Shown here: one piece after another, positions 39,294-48,626 of the stretch | Layout of the letters: every line of letters starts with the position of its first letter | Position numbering within the stretch: position 1 is the stretch's first letter | NCBI RefSeq assembly: GCF_000799735.1 | Contig: NZ_JUHH01000001.1 | Location: forward strand, 1,550,001-1,614,000 | Direction of reading: 5' to 3' | Origin: Methylotenera sp. G11 | GTDB lineage: Bacteria > Pseudomonadota > Gammaproteobacteria > Burkholderiales > Methylophilaceae | Length of the DNA: 64,000 bases | The notes under the pieces: model-generated | Told to the model about the DNA's origin: nothing | Databases searched by the model: none | What the model saw: only the letters and a program-made list of their open reading frames with translations | Translations under genes and position numbers: made by a program

Positions 39294-39448
39294 AAAAACT
39301 CATTTATCTATATTAGAACCAGATTTATTAGAACCTGATTTAAAACTTCAACGTGATTAAGACATAAATTGTTTATTAATGTTCAGCTTTTTCCATAAAA
39401 GCTTGATTGCTGAATGAATTACGTGATAGATTTAACCTAATTTCGCGA

Positions 39449-39476
39449 TTAATGTGCTGATTGCCAGGCATATAAT
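39449..39476 (+). promoter_or_regulatory. Candidate promoter for the LysM-dprA operon
   Basis: TTAATG (39449-39454), a 16-base spacer and a perfect TATAAT (39471-39476) on the plus strand would give a leader of about 35 bases before the ATG at 39518. The -35 box is weak (3 of 6). Confidence 0.45.
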
Positions 39477-39517
39477 CGCATGCTTCTTAATGCATTTAGT
39501 CTGAGGTCATCTATATT

Positions 39518-40663
39518 ATGTTTCGCAATATTATAACGCTGCTCACGTTTTGTTGCTTAAGCTTCCACCTCAACGCGCAAGAAGTCGAACTCAAGAAAAA
39601 CCATCCTGAACGGCATGTTGTTGTCAAAGGCGACACGCTGTGGGGAATTTCATCCAGATTCCTTAAAGACCCATGGCTGTGGCCTAAAGTCTGGAAGCTG
39701 AATCGTTCACAGATCAAAAATCCTCATTTAATTTACCCCGGCGACGTTGTATTCCTGGATTACAGCAGCGGCAAACCGGAATTGAAACTGCTGCGTGAAA
39801 CCATCACCCTGCAGCCGGGTGCGGTTGAAGAGCCATTGCAGAAATCCGCTGTACCGACGATCCCGCTGAATGTGATCGCCCCATTCCTGAGCCAGCCGCT
39901 TGTCATTGAGAAAGATCAGTTGGCAAACTCGCCAAGAATTATTGCCGGACAGGATAACCGCGTAGTGCTGAGTACGGGTACAAAAATCTACATCAACAAA
40001 ATTGAAGAAGAAGATGGCCTGAACTGGTTTGTTTACAGGCCAGGCCAGACACTGACCGACCCTGACAGCAAGGAAGACCTGGGCGTAGAAGCAACTTACC
40101 TTGGCGATGCCAGAATGACCCGTTACGGGGAACCGGCATCTGCCGTGGTGACAAAAGCCAAAGAGGAGATCTTCATTAAAGACCGCCTGGTACCTGCCGG
40201 CGATGAAGCCGTGACCAACTTCGTACCGCACGCGCCTGATGCAGACATCAGGGGCCGCATCATCAAGATTTACGGCGGCCTGGCTGAGGCCGGACCGGAA
40301 AGCATCGTTGCCATCAGCCGCGGCGCAGCCGATGGCGTGGAAATCGGCCATGTACTTGCGATCAACCGCTATGGCCGGGTCATCAAGGATCCGGAACCAA
40401 GCAAGGAATCGGCTGATGCCAAAACAAAACTCAAAGAACTGAACTTTGATGTATCAAACGATGCAGATGGGAAACCCATCGTTAACTTCGAGAAAAAAGC
40501 TGAGAAAAACGATGGCCTGGCGCTTGAACCAGGCATGATCAAACTGCCGGATGAACGCGTTGGCTTGCTGATGGTATTCCGTGTGTTCGACCGCGTTTCT
40601 TACGGCCTGGTGATGCAGGCGTCTGAACCGATCAATAATAAAGACGCCGTACAGACCCCTTGA
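39518..40663 (+). CDS. LysM-domain exported protein
   Basis: 381 residues with a signal peptide cut after L-N-A near residue 20 and one LysM domain (about 33-80; V-V-K-G-D-T-L-W-G-I-S to I-Y-P-G-D-V-V), which binds peptidoglycan. The rest is a conserved beta-rich domain without a name I know. Proteins of this kind sit upstream of dprA in many betaproteobacteria; a role at the cell wall is likely, though the link to DNA uptake is unproved. The stop codon is 9 bases before dprA. Confidence 0.9.
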   Translation: MFRNIITLLTFCCLSFHLNAQEVELKKNHPERHVVVKGDTLWGISSRFLKDPWLWPKVWKLNRSQIKNPHLIYPGDVVFLDYSSGKPELKLLRETITLQPGAVEEPLQKSAVPTIPLNVIAPFLSQPLVIEKDQLANSPRIIAGQDNRVVLSTGTKIYINKIEEEDGLNWFVYRPGQTLTDPDSKEDLGVEATYLGDARMTRYGEPASAVVTKAKEEIFIKDRLVPAGDEAVTNFVPHAPDADIRGRIIKIYGGLAEAGPESIVAISRGAADGVEIGHVLAINRYGRVIKDPEPSKESADAKTKLKELNFDVSNDADGKPIVNFEKKAEKNDGLALEPGMIKLPDERVGLLMVFRVFDRVSYGLVMQASEPINNKDAVQTP

Positions 40664-40672
40664 TTCCTGACA

Positions 40673-41791
40673 ATGGCTAACCACAGTGCGGTGATTGAAG
40701 AAAAACTGCTGTGGATTAGCCTGGGCGGCATTCCAGGCATAGGCTCACAAACTTTCTGCCAATTACTCAAAGCCTTTGGCAGCCCTGAAAATATTTATGC
40801 CGCCAGCTCCAGGCAATTACGCGAAATCGTCAGCGAAAATATCGCAAACGAAATTGTACGCGGTCCTCAGCAAGACAGTCTATCACAGGCCACGCAGTGG
40901 CTATCCCAGCCAAATAATCACCTGATTACACTCGCCGATGCGGAATACCCGAGATCGCTGCTGGAAATTGCCGACCCTCCGCCCTTTTTATATGCCAAAG
41001 GCAAGCTCGCCTTACTGAACCAGCCCGCCATTGCCATTGTCGGCAGCCGTAATGCCAGCGTACAGGGTGAGAAAAACGCCGAGGCTTTTGCTTTTGACCT
41101 ATGTGCCTATGGCTTGTGCATCGTGAGCGGGCTGGCGCTTGGTATTGACGGCGCGGCGCATCGCGGCGCGTTGCGGGCAAAAGGCTCAACCATTGCCGTA
41201 GTGGGCACCGGCCTGGATATTGTCTACCCGGCTAAACACCGCGAACTGGCTCACCAGATCGCAGAACATGGCCTGATCATTTCTGAATTCGACCTCGGCA
41301 TGCCATCCAGGCCACAGAACTTCCCTAAACGGAACCGCCTTATCAGCGGCCTGAGCCTGGGCTGCCTGGTGGTTGAAGCCAATCTGCAAAGCGGCTCTCA
41401 GATAACGGCCAGGCTTGCCTCCGAACAAGGCCGCGAAGTTTTTGCCATTCCCGGCTCCATACATTCGCCCATGTCAAAAGGCTGCCACCAATTGATCAAG
41501 CAAGGCGCCAAACTCGTAGACTGCCTGCAGGATATTACCGAAGAACTGAACTTGAGCCGCAACATGCCATCTGAATTAATATCAGGCGATGCTGCTGACC
41601 CAGCCCATTCGATTAAGAATGCAGCAGGCAATGCAATCCTGGAGGCGATGGGTTATGACCCGATCACATTGGATAACCTGGTGACACTAAGTGGCTTGAC
41701 GGTGAGCGATGTTTCATCCATGCTAATGTTACTAGAGCTTGAAGGCAAAGTTACCAGCCTGACAGGAGGTCAATACCAGAAAATTATGTAG
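40673..41791 (+). CDS. dprA: DNA-processing protein DprA
   Basis: Binds incoming single-stranded DNA and loads RecA during natural transformation. 372 residues: an N-terminal SAM-like helix-hairpin region (1-75), the Rossmann fold (about 80-295) with I-V-G-S-R-N-A-S, S-G-L-A-L-G-I-D-G-A-A-H and G-S-Q-I-T-A-R motifs, and a C-terminal winged-helix domain (about 310-370). Together with pilMNOPQ this suggests competence. Confidence 0.96.
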   Translation: MANHSAVIEEKLLWISLGGIPGIGSQTFCQLLKAFGSPENIYAASSRQLREIVSENIANEIVRGPQQDSLSQATQWLSQPNNHLITLADAEYPRSLLEIADPPPFLYAKGKLALLNQPAIAIVGSRNASVQGEKNAEAFAFDLCAYGLCIVSGLALGIDGAAHRGALRAKGSTIAVVGTGLDIVYPAKHRELAHQIAEHGLIISEFDLGMPSRPQNFPKRNRLISGLSLGCLVVEANLQSGSQITARLASEQGREVFAIPGSIHSPMSKGCHQLIKQGAKLVDCLQDITEELNLSRNMPSELISGDAADPAHSIKNAAGNAILEAMGYDPITLDNLVTLSGLTVSDVSSMLMLLELEGKVTSLTGGQYQKIM

Positions 41792-41933
41792 TTTTTAATT
41801 CCTGAAGTTTGCATAAACCATCTCACTTAATGAAACACTGATTAATTGAGCAAGCGGGATGAAGTGCAATTCGCATGCATAGCCATTTAATCAGCGTTTT
41901 CTGAAAGTTAATAATAATTTAAAGGAAAACATC

Positions 41934-42407
41934 ATGTTTGAAGTACTGGTTTATATGTTCGAAAACTACATTGATACTCAGTTCAGACCTGACGATAACA
42001 CGCTTTCTAGGGAGTTATCCGCCGCAGGATTTGACGAAGAAGACATCAACGGCGCATTTCACTGGTTTAACCAGCTGGAGTCTTCCGCTAAGAAACCTGA
42101 ATTATTCACGCATGCGCAGCATGCCAACACCCGCATCTTTACCGAGCCGGAACTTAAAAAGATTTCCGGTGAAAGCATCGGTTTCATACTATTCCTGGTG
42201 AATGCCGACATACTCAATTCAGCGCAGCGTGAACTGGTGATAGAACTTGCCATGAGCCTGCCACAGCCTGAGATCAGTGTCGAAGAGATGCGCTGGATAG
42301 TGCTGATGACAACCTGGGGCGCCAGCAAAACCGGCCCGGACAAAACCAAAGAATACCTGTTCATTGAAGATGTGCTGCTGAATAAAGAAAAACCGACCTT
42401 GCACTAA
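41934..42407 (+). CDS. smg: DUF494 family protein Smg
   Basis: 157-residue cytoplasmic protein of the Smg/DUF494 family. It starts M-F-E-V-L-V-Y-M-F-E-N-Y, the family hallmark, and ends with the F-I-E-D-x-L-L-N motif. Found next to dprA across proteobacteria; the biochemical role is unknown. AAAGGAAAA stands just before the ATG. topA, which often follows, is absent here; metF converges instead. Confidence 0.94.
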   Translation: MFEVLVYMFENYIDTQFRPDDNTLSRELSAAGFDEEDINGAFHWFNQLESSAKKPELFTHAQHANTRIFTEPELKKISGESIGFILFLVNADILNSAQRELVIELAMSLPQPEISVEEMRWIVLMTTWGASKTGPDKTKEYLFIEDVLLNKEKPTLH

Positions 42408-42425
42408 GTGCAGGCCGGTCTTTTC
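42392..42425 (+). terminator. Terminator overlapping the smg stop codon
   Basis: A stem with a 7-pair upper part (C-T-T-G-C-A-C with G-T-G-C-A-G-G, one wobble) and a 4-pair lower part (ACCG/CGGT) encloses the smg stop codon in its TAA loop and is followed by CTTTTC. Termination right at the stop codon is compact but plausible. Confidence 0.65.
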
Positions 42426-42466
42426 AGCACCAGAACCTATTGGCACGCAAACCAACAGGACCGGAA

Positions 42467-43318
42467 TTAATCAGCCGCTGCCGAGATGTTATTGATAATC
42501 GTCGCAATGGTTGCGGACTGGTTGAGCGTGTAAAAATGCAGGCTGGGCGCACCCCCGGCCAGAAGCATTTCACATAACTCACTCACTACATCCACGCCTA
42601 AAGCACGCAGCGACGCCATATCGTCACCATATTCCTCAAGGCGCATTTTCAGCCAGCGTGGGATTTCCGCACCGCAGATGCTTGAAAAACGCGCCAGTTG
42701 CGTGATGTTATAAATTGGCATCACACCCGGCACAACAGGTATCGTGATGCCGATTTCGTCACACTGATCCACAAACCTGAAATAGGCATCCGCATTATAG
42801 AAATACTGGGTAATCGCTGAATTTGCACCGGCATCCATTTTGCGCTTCAGGTTAAGCAGGTCAGCCGCCGGCGTTTTAGCCTCCGGGTGGAATTCCGGAT
42901 AGGCAGCGACTTCGATGTGAAAATAATCACCGGTTTCCGCACGTATAAATTCCACCAGTTCCGAAGCGTAGCGGAAATCGCCAGCGCTCACCTCACCGGA
43001 TGGCACATCCCCGCGCAGCGTCACCAGGCGCTTGATGCCATGGGCCTGATAAGCCTGCAGCAAGTCACGGATCTCAGCCTTGCTGGAGGAAATGCAGGAG
43101 ATATGCGGCGCAGCCTGGTAGCCTTCACGCTGGATCTCCAGCACGGTTTCCATAGTGCGGTCACGCGTGGAACCACCTGCACCGAATGTTACAGAGAAAA
43201 ACTCAGGATCGAACTTTGCGAGCTCTTTGCGTGTTTCGCGCAGCTTTTCTATGCCCTCAGCCGTTTTTGGCGGAAAAAACTCAAAACTGACCTCAAACTC
43301 TTGATTAGGGGTTTTCAT
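42467..43318 (-). CDS. metF: Methylenetetrahydrofolate reductase
   Basis: FAD enzyme that makes 5-methyl-tetrahydrofolate for methionine synthesis. 283 residues, a TIM barrel. F-E-F-F-P-P-K near 12, V-T-F-G-A-G-G-S-T near 44, the L-R-G-D-V-P loop near 98 and F-D/N-A-D-A-Y-F-R-F near 177 are typical. It is the last gene of metK / ahcY-holin-metF, and so would refill the methyl group for SAM. Confidence 0.96.
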   Translation of the reverse strand: MKTPNQEFEVSFEFFPPKTAEGIEKLRETRKELAKFDPEFFSVTFGAGGSTRDRTMETVLEIQREGYQAAPHISCISSSKAEIRDLLQAYQAHGIKRLVTLRGDVPSGEVSAGDFRYASELVEFIRAETGDYFHIEVAAYPEFHPEAKTPAADLLNLKRKMDAGANSAITQYFYNADAYFRFVDQCDEIGITIPVVPGVMPIYNITQLARFSSICGAEIPRWLKMRLEEYGDDMASLRALGVDVVSELCEMLLAGGAPSLHFYTLNQSATIATIINNISAAAD

Positions 43319-43406
43319 ATTTGGTTCATCTCATTTATTTTAATAAGCACTGATTAAATAGCCGGGCGAGATCAAGGTGTAGCGGCAGCAAACATTCATC
43401 GACGGC

Positions 43407-43751
43407 TCATTTGTCATCTATCAGCAAGGCTGACAATAACCAGGTAAATACACTGTACAGCAAGGCGCCGATGATTCCGGCCATCAGGGTTTTAACCTCG
43501 AACCCTTCCAGCCAGGCGCCCACAGCGTAAAACAATACGCCATTAATCACCAGGATAAACAAACCCAGTGTCAGCACTGTGATCGGCAGCGTCAGCAGCA
43601 CCAGAACCGGCCTGACCAGCATATTGACCAAACCGATCACCAGGGCCGCAATCAGGGCTGCCGCAAAGCCAGCCACATGAATATCCGGTACGAAATATGC
43701 CACTGCAAATAACGCAAGCGCGTTTAACAGCCAAACAAGTAACAGCTTCAT
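43407..43751 (-). CDS. Phage-holin-4-like small membrane protein
   Basis: 114-residue protein with four hydrophobic segments (about 3-20, 27-47, 53-75, 86-108) of the family known as phage holin family 4, superfamily III. Despite the name it is a chromosomal gene found between ahcY and metF in many betaproteobacteria; its role is unknown. G-L-V-N-M-L-V-R-P-V-L-V-L-L-T-L-P is the family hallmark. Gaps of 52 and 88 bases to its neighbours suggest one transcript. Confidence 0.88.
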   Translation of the reverse strand: MKLLLVWLLNALALFAVAYFVPDIHVAGFAAALIAALVIGLVNMLVRPVLVLLTLPITVLTLGLFILVINGVLFYAVGAWLEGFEVKTLMAGIIGALLYSVFTWLLSALLIDDK

Positions 43752-43803
43752 GTGGTGACTCCTTTTTAACTGCTTGCCAACAACTTAATCCATCACGGCC
43801 AGA

Positions 43804-45243
43804 TTAATAGCGATAGGTATCCGGCTTGAATGGGCCTTGCTTCTGCACACCGATGTATGCTGCCTGCTCATCGGTCAATGTAGTGAGCTGCGCATTCAGT
43901 TTTTTCAACTGTAACACAGCCACTTTCTCATCCAGGTGTTTCGGCAATGTATATACGCCTACCGGGTATTTATCCGTTTGCGTGAACAGCTCGATCTGCG
44001 CAATGGTCTGATTGGCGAACGATGAACTCATCACGTAACTTGGGTGGCCTGTACCGCAGCCCAGATTCACCAAACGCCCCTTTGCCAGCAGGATGATTTT
44101 TTTGCCATCAGGGAAAATCACATGGTCAACCTGCGGTTTGATTTCATCCCACTCGTATTTCTCAAGTGACGCCACGTCGATTTCATTATCAAAATGGCCG
44201 ATGTTGCATACAATGGCCTGGTCTTTCATTTTAGCCATATGGTCATGCGTGATAACGTGGTAGTTGCCGGTTGCCGTCACGAAAATGTCGCCGTGTTCGG
44301 CCGCATACTCCATGGTGACTACGCGGTAGCCTTCCATTGCCGCCTGCAATGCGCAAATCGGGTCAATCTCAGTCACCCATACCTGTGCGGAAAGTGCGCG
44401 CAGCGCCTGGGCAGAGCCTTTACCCACGTCACCATAACCAGCCACTACTGCAATCTTACCTGCCACCATCACATCCGTTGCACGCTTGATCGCATCCACT
44501 AATGATTCACGGCAGCCATATAAATTATCGAACTTGGACTTGGTCACCGAGTCATTGACGTTAATGGCAGGGAAAGCCAACTTGCCTTCTTTGTGCATCT
44601 GGTACAGACGATGCACGCCGGTCGTGGTTTCTTCAGTGACGCCTTTGATTTGCGCGAGGCGTGTTGAGTACCATGCCGGGTCCTGCTGCAATTTTGCCTT
44701 GATCGCTGCGAACAGGCAGGTTTCTTCTTCTGAAGTCGGGTTGGCAATGACGGATAAATCTTTTTCTGCACGTGTACCCAGGTGCAGCAGCAAGGTTGCA
44801 TCGCCGCCGTCATCCAGAATCATGTTGCTGAACACCGGTTTACCATCTTGGCCATCAGCCCATTCAAAAATACGGTGTGTGTAGTCCCAGTATTCAGTCA
44901 AGGTTTCGCCCTTGATCGCAAACACCGGCGTTCCGCCGGCAGCAATCGCGGCAGCTGCATGGTCCTGCGTCGAGTAGATGTTGCATGACGCCCAGCGTAC
45001 TTCAGCGCCTAAATCCTTCAGCGTTTCAATCAGCACGGCGGTCTGGATTGTCATATGCAGGCTGCCGGTGATACGGGCGCCTTTAAGCGGTTGCGCTTTT
45101 GCATATTCCTGACGGATTGCCATTAAGCCTGGCATCTCGGTTTCGGCAATGGCGATTTCCTTGCGGCCAAAAGCTGCCAGGTTAATGTCAGCCACAATGT
45201 AATCTTTGCCTGTATTGTTAGTATCAGCAGTCACAGTATTCAT
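43804..45243 (-). CDS. ahcY: Adenosylhomocysteinase
   Basis: Splits S-adenosylhomocysteine to adenosine and homocysteine with bound NAD. 479 residues, the length of the bacterial form with an insertion. NAD loop [11 protein letters not shown] near 268, the D-D-G-G-D-A-T-L-L near 146 and the C-terminal K-P-D-T-Y-R-Y. AAGGAAATCAAC precedes the ATG. A canonical SAH riboswitch lies in the leader, so expression should rise when the substrate accumulates. Confidence 0.98.
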   Translation of the reverse strand: MNTVTADTNNTGKDYIVADINLAAFGRKEIAIAETEMPGLMAIRQEYAKAQPLKGARITGSLHMTIQTAVLIETLKDLGAEVRWASCNIYSTQDHAAAAIAAGGTPVFAIKGETLTEYWDYTHRIFEWADGQDGKPVFSNMILDDGGDATLLLHLGTRAEKDLSVIANPTSEEETCLFAAIKAKLQQDPAWYSTRLAQIKGVTEETTTGVHRLYQMHKEGKLAFPAINVNDSVTKSKFDNLYGCRESLVDAIKRATDVMVAGKIAVVAGYGDVGKGSAQALRALSAQVWVTEIDPICALQAAMEGYRVVTMEYAAEHGDIFVTATGNYHVITHDHMAKMKDQAIVCNIGHFDNEIDVASLEKYEWDEIKPQVDHVIFPDGKKIILLAKGRLVNLGCGTGHPSYVMSSSFANQTIAQIELFTQTDKYPVGVYTLPKHLDEKVAVLQLKKLNAQLTTLTDEQAAYIGVQKQGPFKPDTYRY

Positions 45244-45338
45244 GTTGATTTCCTTGAATTGTGTGACCGGGGGGAAATGGGGGAACTGCCTGACTAAACT
45301 TATCTCACCCGTATCCCGTGCCCGGCACGGTTAATATT

Positions 45339-45413
45339 GGTGAGCGTCGTTTAAAACATTTTCTGAGCCTAGGAGACTGCACAAAACACAGCTCTCGCAA
45401 CGCTCCTCAGAAG
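45339..45413 (-). promoter_or_regulatory. S-adenosylhomocysteine (SAH) riboswitch
   Basis: In the ahcY leader the minus strand shows all parts of the SAH aptamer: helix P1 (TCTGAG with CTCAGA), the conserved GAGGAGCG-T-T-G-C core, hairpin P2 (GAG-CTG with CAG-CTC), the AGGCTC strand, and the 3' ACGCTCAC strand that forms the pseudoknot with GAGCGT. SAH riboswitches are known upstream of ahcY in beta- and gammaproteobacteria, where ligand binding turns expression on. Downstream, GGTGAG (complement of 45304-45309) can pair with the CTCACC at the 3' end of the pseudoknot strand around a CCGTGC/GCACGG hairpin, a likely expression platform. Confidence 0.95.
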
Positions 45414-45422
45414 TGGAGGTGG

Positions 45423-45451
45423 ATTATACGCGATATTGTTTCAACCACCAA
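45423..45451 (-). promoter_or_regulatory. Sigma-70 promoter of the ahcY operon
   Basis: On the minus strand TTGGTG (45446-45451), a 17-base spacer and a perfect TATAAT (45423-45428). Transcription would begin about 5 bases before the first base of riboswitch helix P1, an excellent fit. Confidence 0.75.
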
Positions 45452-45473
45452 CACCGCAACAGAATGAATATAA

Positions 45474-45490
45474 AAGGGTTTTTAACCCCT
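45474..45490 (-). terminator. Terminator after metK
   Basis: A 7-pair stem with one G-T wobble (arms 45474-45480 and 45484-45490) around a 3-base loop, followed on the minus strand by TTATATT. It lies 27 bases after the metK stop codon and just before the ahcY promoter, so metK and ahcY are separate transcription units. Confidence 0.6.
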
Positions 45491-45516
45491 GAATATCCAT
45501 TCCGGTTTTACATTTC

Positions 45517-46680
45517 TTACAAGCCTGCAGCTGCCCGTAACGCAGCGGCTTTGTCTGTAGCTTCCCAGCTGAACTCTGGCTCATCACGGCCAAAGTGGCC
45601 ATAAGCAGCCGTTTTACTGTAAATCGGGCGCAGCAGATCAAGCATTTTCACGATGCCTTTCGGGCGCAAGTCAAAATGTTCTTTTACCAATTGCGTCAGC
45701 ACTTCGTTCGATACCTTGCCGGTGCCGTAGGTTTCCACCATGACAGAAGTCGGCTGTGCCACGCCAATCGCATAACTGACCTGTACCAGGCAGCGTGTTG
45801 CCAGACCTGCCGCCACGATGTTTTTAGCGACATAACGGCCTGCATAGGCTGCGCTGCGGTCCACTTTTGACGGATCTTTGCCTGAAAATGCACCGCCGCC
45901 ATGCGGCGCTGCTCCGCCATAGGTATCTACAATGATTTTACGGCCGGTTAAGCCGCAGTCACCTTGCGGGCCGCCAATGACAAAACGGCCGGTCGGGTTC
46001 ACCAGGAACTTAATATCGCCTTTGATCAGTTCACCTGGCAATACCGGTTTGATGATTTCTTCAATCGTGGCTTCACGCACCTGCTCCAGAGTCATCTCCG
46101 GTGCGTGCTGTGTAGAAACGACCACAGTATCGATTTTATAAGGTTTGCCATCAACGTACTGCACGGTGACTTGTGATTTCGCATCCGGGCGCAGCCATGG
46201 CAAGCGGCCATCTTTGCGCAACTGTGCCTGGCGCTCCATCAAACGGTGGCTTAACCATATTGGCAAAGGCATTAACTGCGGTGTTTCATCGACCGCATAA
46301 CCGAACATCAAGCCCTGGTCACCGGCTCCCTGATCGAGTGGATCGTCATGTGCGCCATCAACACCCTGGGCAATATCCGGGGATTGCTTGTCATACGCCA
46401 CCAGAACCGCGCAGCCTTTGTAATCAATGCCGTAATCCGTATTGTCATAGCCGATGCGCTTGATCGCATCGCGTGCCACCTTAATGTAGTCGACATTAGC
46501 CGTTGTAGTAATCTCGCCAGCCAATACGATCAAGCCGGTATTGGCCAAGGTTTCTGCCGCCACACGGGCAGTCGGGTCTTGGGTTAAAATGGCATCCAGA
46601 ATGCTATCGGACACTTGGTCGGCTAATTTGTCCGGATGTCCTTCAGAAACAGATTCCGATGTAAAAAGATATTCGCTCAT
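45517..46680 (-). CDS. metK: S-adenosylmethionine synthetase
   Basis: Makes SAM from methionine and ATP. 387 residues. Motifs: G-H-P-D-K-L-A-D-Q near 16, the ATP motif G-A-G-D-Q-G near 120 and the P-loop G-G-G-A-F-S-G-K-D near 262. AAGG stands 6 bases before the ATG. It lies upstream of ahcY on the same strand but is separated by a terminator and an independent promoter. Confidence 0.98.
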   Translation of the reverse strand: MSEYLFTSESVSEGHPDKLADQVSDSILDAILTQDPTARVAAETLANTGLIVLAGEITTTANVDYIKVARDAIKRIGYDNTDYGIDYKGCAVLVAYDKQSPDIAQGVDGAHDDPLDQGAGDQGLMFGYAVDETPQLMPLPIWLSHRLMERQAQLRKDGRLPWLRPDAKSQVTVQYVDGKPYKIDTVVVSTQHAPEMTLEQVREATIEEIIKPVLPGELIKGDIKFLVNPTGRFVIGGPQGDCGLTGRKIIVDTYGGAAPHGGGAFSGKDPSKVDRSAAYAGRYVAKNIVAAGLATRCLVQVSYAIGVAQPTSVMVETYGTGKVSNEVLTQLVKEHFDLRPKGIVKMLDLLRPIYSKTAAYGHFGRDEPEFSWEATDKAAALRAAAGL

Positions 46681-46708
46681 TGATCGCCTTGGAATAAAAA
46701 ATTAAGAA

Positions 46709-46737
46709 AATACTTACTAAAGGCTGAAGCAAGTATT
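46709..46737 (-). other. Hairpin in the metK leader
   Basis: AATACTT/AAGTATT (46709-46715, 46731-46737) plus three inner pairs form a 10-pair stem that on the minus strand is followed by TTCTTAATTTTTT, and then by the metK ribosome site. Such a hairpin plus T-run inside a leader resembles an intrinsic attenuator, but I recognise no known SAM riboswitch class here. Confidence 0.4.
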
Positions 46738-46932
46738 GAAGAAAATGAATTGTACACGAATTGAAACCCGCGCCAGAAATTTAAGTTGTTAAAATCCAAT
46801 GATGTACGCTAAATACAGTGAGATTGCGTGCGCATTTAAAATATAGCCGCAGCGTAGTCATGCAGCCCAGGAATATATTGATACAGGAATGTATTTATAG
46901 AAGTGCCCTTCGATTTCTCTTACAATAAGAAA

Positions 46933-47769
46933 ATGACACAGACCATTCAATTTACCAAGATGCAAGGCGCCGGCAATGATTTCATTGTCATTGATGGCAT
47001 CAGCCAGGCTATCCGGCTTTCACCTGACCAGATCAAAGCACTGGCTCACCGCCAGTTCGGCATCGGTTTCGACCAGCTGCTGCTGGTTGAAAGCTCCGAA
47101 GTTGCCGATTTCAAATACCGTATTTTCAATGCAGATGGCAGTGAAGTTGCGCAATGCGGCAATGGCGCACGCTGCTTTGTGCGCTTCGTATCCGACCAGC
47201 ATTTAACAGACAAACGCGAGATCAGCGTTGAAACTGCGAGCGGCATCATTACGCCAAAACTGGAGAATAACGGCTTGGTCACGGTCAACATGGGCGCCCC
47301 CAGGCTGGCACCACAGGAGATCCCTTTCGTTGCCGACGCCATCGCCACCACCTATCAACTGGATGTTAACCAGCAGCAGATAGAGATTTCTGCGATTTCC
47401 ATGGGCAACCCGCATGCCGTCCAGGTGGTGGATGACGTTGAAACAGCCCCGGTAACTGCACTGGGCAGCCAGATTGAAGTACATCCACGTTTTCCGGAAC
47501 GGGTGAATGCAGGATTCATGCAGATCATGGATGCGCACCATATCAAACTCAGGGTATTCGAGCGCGGCAGCGGCGAAACCCTGGCCTGCGGCACCGGCGC
47601 CTGTGCCGCAGTTGTTGCCGGCATACAGCGCGGATTGCTGCAATCACCAGTACGCGTGAGCGCTCGCGGCGGCGAGCTGCACATCGCATGGCAAGGCGGC
47701 AATACTCCGGTGATGATGACTGGCCCGGCAGTGAAGGTATTTACAGGTGAAGTAGACCTGGCGCCGTAA
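46933..47769 (+). CDS. dapF: Diaminopimelate epimerase
   Basis: Converts LL- to meso-diaminopimelate for peptidoglycan and lysine. 278 residues. The two catalytic cysteines are in A-Q-C-G-N-G-A-R-C and L-A-C-G-T-G-A-C-A. The frame is open ten codons further from a GTG at 46903, but the family begins close to K-M-Q-G-A-G-N-D-F, so I choose the ATG at 46933; neither start has a strong ribosome site. dapF-DUF484-xerC is the standard order. Confidence 0.96.
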   Translation: MTQTIQFTKMQGAGNDFIVIDGISQAIRLSPDQIKALAHRQFGIGFDQLLLVESSEVADFKYRIFNADGSEVAQCGNGARCFVRFVSDQHLTDKREISVETASGIITPKLENNGLVTVNMGAPRLAPQEIPFVADAIATTYQLDVNQQQIEISAISMGNPHAVQVVDDVETAPVTALGSQIEVHPRFPERVNAGFMQIMDAHHIKLRVFERGSGETLACGTGACAAVVAGIQRGLLQSPVRVSARGGELHIAWQGGNTPVMMTGPAVKVFTGEVDLAP

Positions 47770-47784
47770 AATTAGAACCTTGAA

Positions 47785-47802
47785 CCTGGCTTGCAAGCCA
47801 GG
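47785..47802 (+). other. Perfect 18-base palindrome between dapF and the DUF484 gene
   Basis: The sequence from 47785 (CCTGGCTTG) reads the same on both strands through 47802. In RNA it forms a 7-8-pair hairpin 15 bases after the dapF stop codon. There is only a short TTT after it, so it could be a partial terminator, an mRNA end-protecting hairpin or a protein site. Confidence 0.55.
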
Positions 47803-47846
47803 CCGTTTAATCAAAGCATACCCCTACCAATTAAGGCATTTCGAAC

Positions 47847-48557
47847 ATGACCACAACCCACGAAGAGAGCCCGGCGGCTCATGATGAAATTTCTGCCGAG
47901 CAGGTGGCAGCCTACCTGCGCAGCCATCCGAAATTTTTCGAGCAGCATACAGGCTTGCTGACTGAGATCACCTTGCCAAGCCCACACGGCAGTGGCGTCA
48001 TTTCTCTCGGTGAACGCCAGCAGCTTGCACAGCGCGACAAGATCCGTGTGCTTGAATCATTGATGGACCAGATGATCGTGAATGCCGAAGATAACGAAGC
48101 AACCAGCCTGAAAGTCCACAATTTCTGCCTGAAGCTGCTTGAACAGCAAAGCTTCAGCGCATTAAAACTGTCAATCGGTGAAACGCTGCGCTCAGACTTT
48201 AATGTCACCGAGTCGCTGATCCGTATCTGGGTAAAACCCAGCAACAGCGCAATTGCCAATGATGCAGTGTTTACGCACGTCAGCGATGAGTTCAATGACT
48301 GGATTATTTCACTCCAGAAGCCGCACTGCGGCGGCAGGCCACAAGCTGCAGGCAACCTGCTGGATAACAGCCTGCAGTCATTTGCCTTTATCCCGCTCTA
48401 TAAGAATGCGGCCGACCCGCATGCGTTCGGGGTTCTGGTGCTGGGTGCTGAAGACCCGCAGCGCTTCAAGGCGGACATGGGAACACTCTATATCGAGCGC
48501 ATCGGCGAATTGATTGCGGCTGCGCTGCTGAATCACTTATTCACATTGAATTTCTAG
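47847..48557 (+). CDS. DUF484 family protein
   Basis: 236 residues, cytoplasmic. The N-terminal part has the family's Y-L-x-x-H-P-x-F-F-x-x-H motif (residues 27-38), then a helix (about 60-100) and a GAF-like domain (about 100-230) that ends G-A-E-D-P-x-R-F and L-x-x-I-G-E-L. The molecular role is unknown; its fixed position between dapF and xerC suggests a link to chromosome dimer resolution or the cell wall. Confidence 0.93.
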   Translation: MTTTHEESPAAHDEISAEQVAAYLRSHPKFFEQHTGLLTEITLPSPHGSGVISLGERQQLAQRDKIRVLESLMDQMIVNAEDNEATSLKVHNFCLKLLEQQSFSALKLSIGETLRSDFNVTESLIRIWVKPSNSAIANDAVFTHVSDEFNDWIISLQKPHCGGRPQAAGNLLDNSLQSFAFIPLYKNAADPHAFGVLVLGAEDPQRFKADMGTLYIERIGELIAAALLNHLFTLNF

Positions 48558-48626
48558 GGTATGAATTTCCAGCCTTTATGAACCAATCAGCCGACCTTCA
48601 AGCATCCACTGCCACGGGAGTGTGCA

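Noticed and set aside
43407-43751. Prophage remnant because of the holin-like protein
   Set aside because: The family name is misleading: this is a conserved chromosomal gene between ahcY and metF, with no other phage gene near.
46681-46932. Known SAM riboswitch upstream of metK
   Set aside because: The hairpin there does not match SAM-I, SAM-II or SAM/SAH patterns I can recall.
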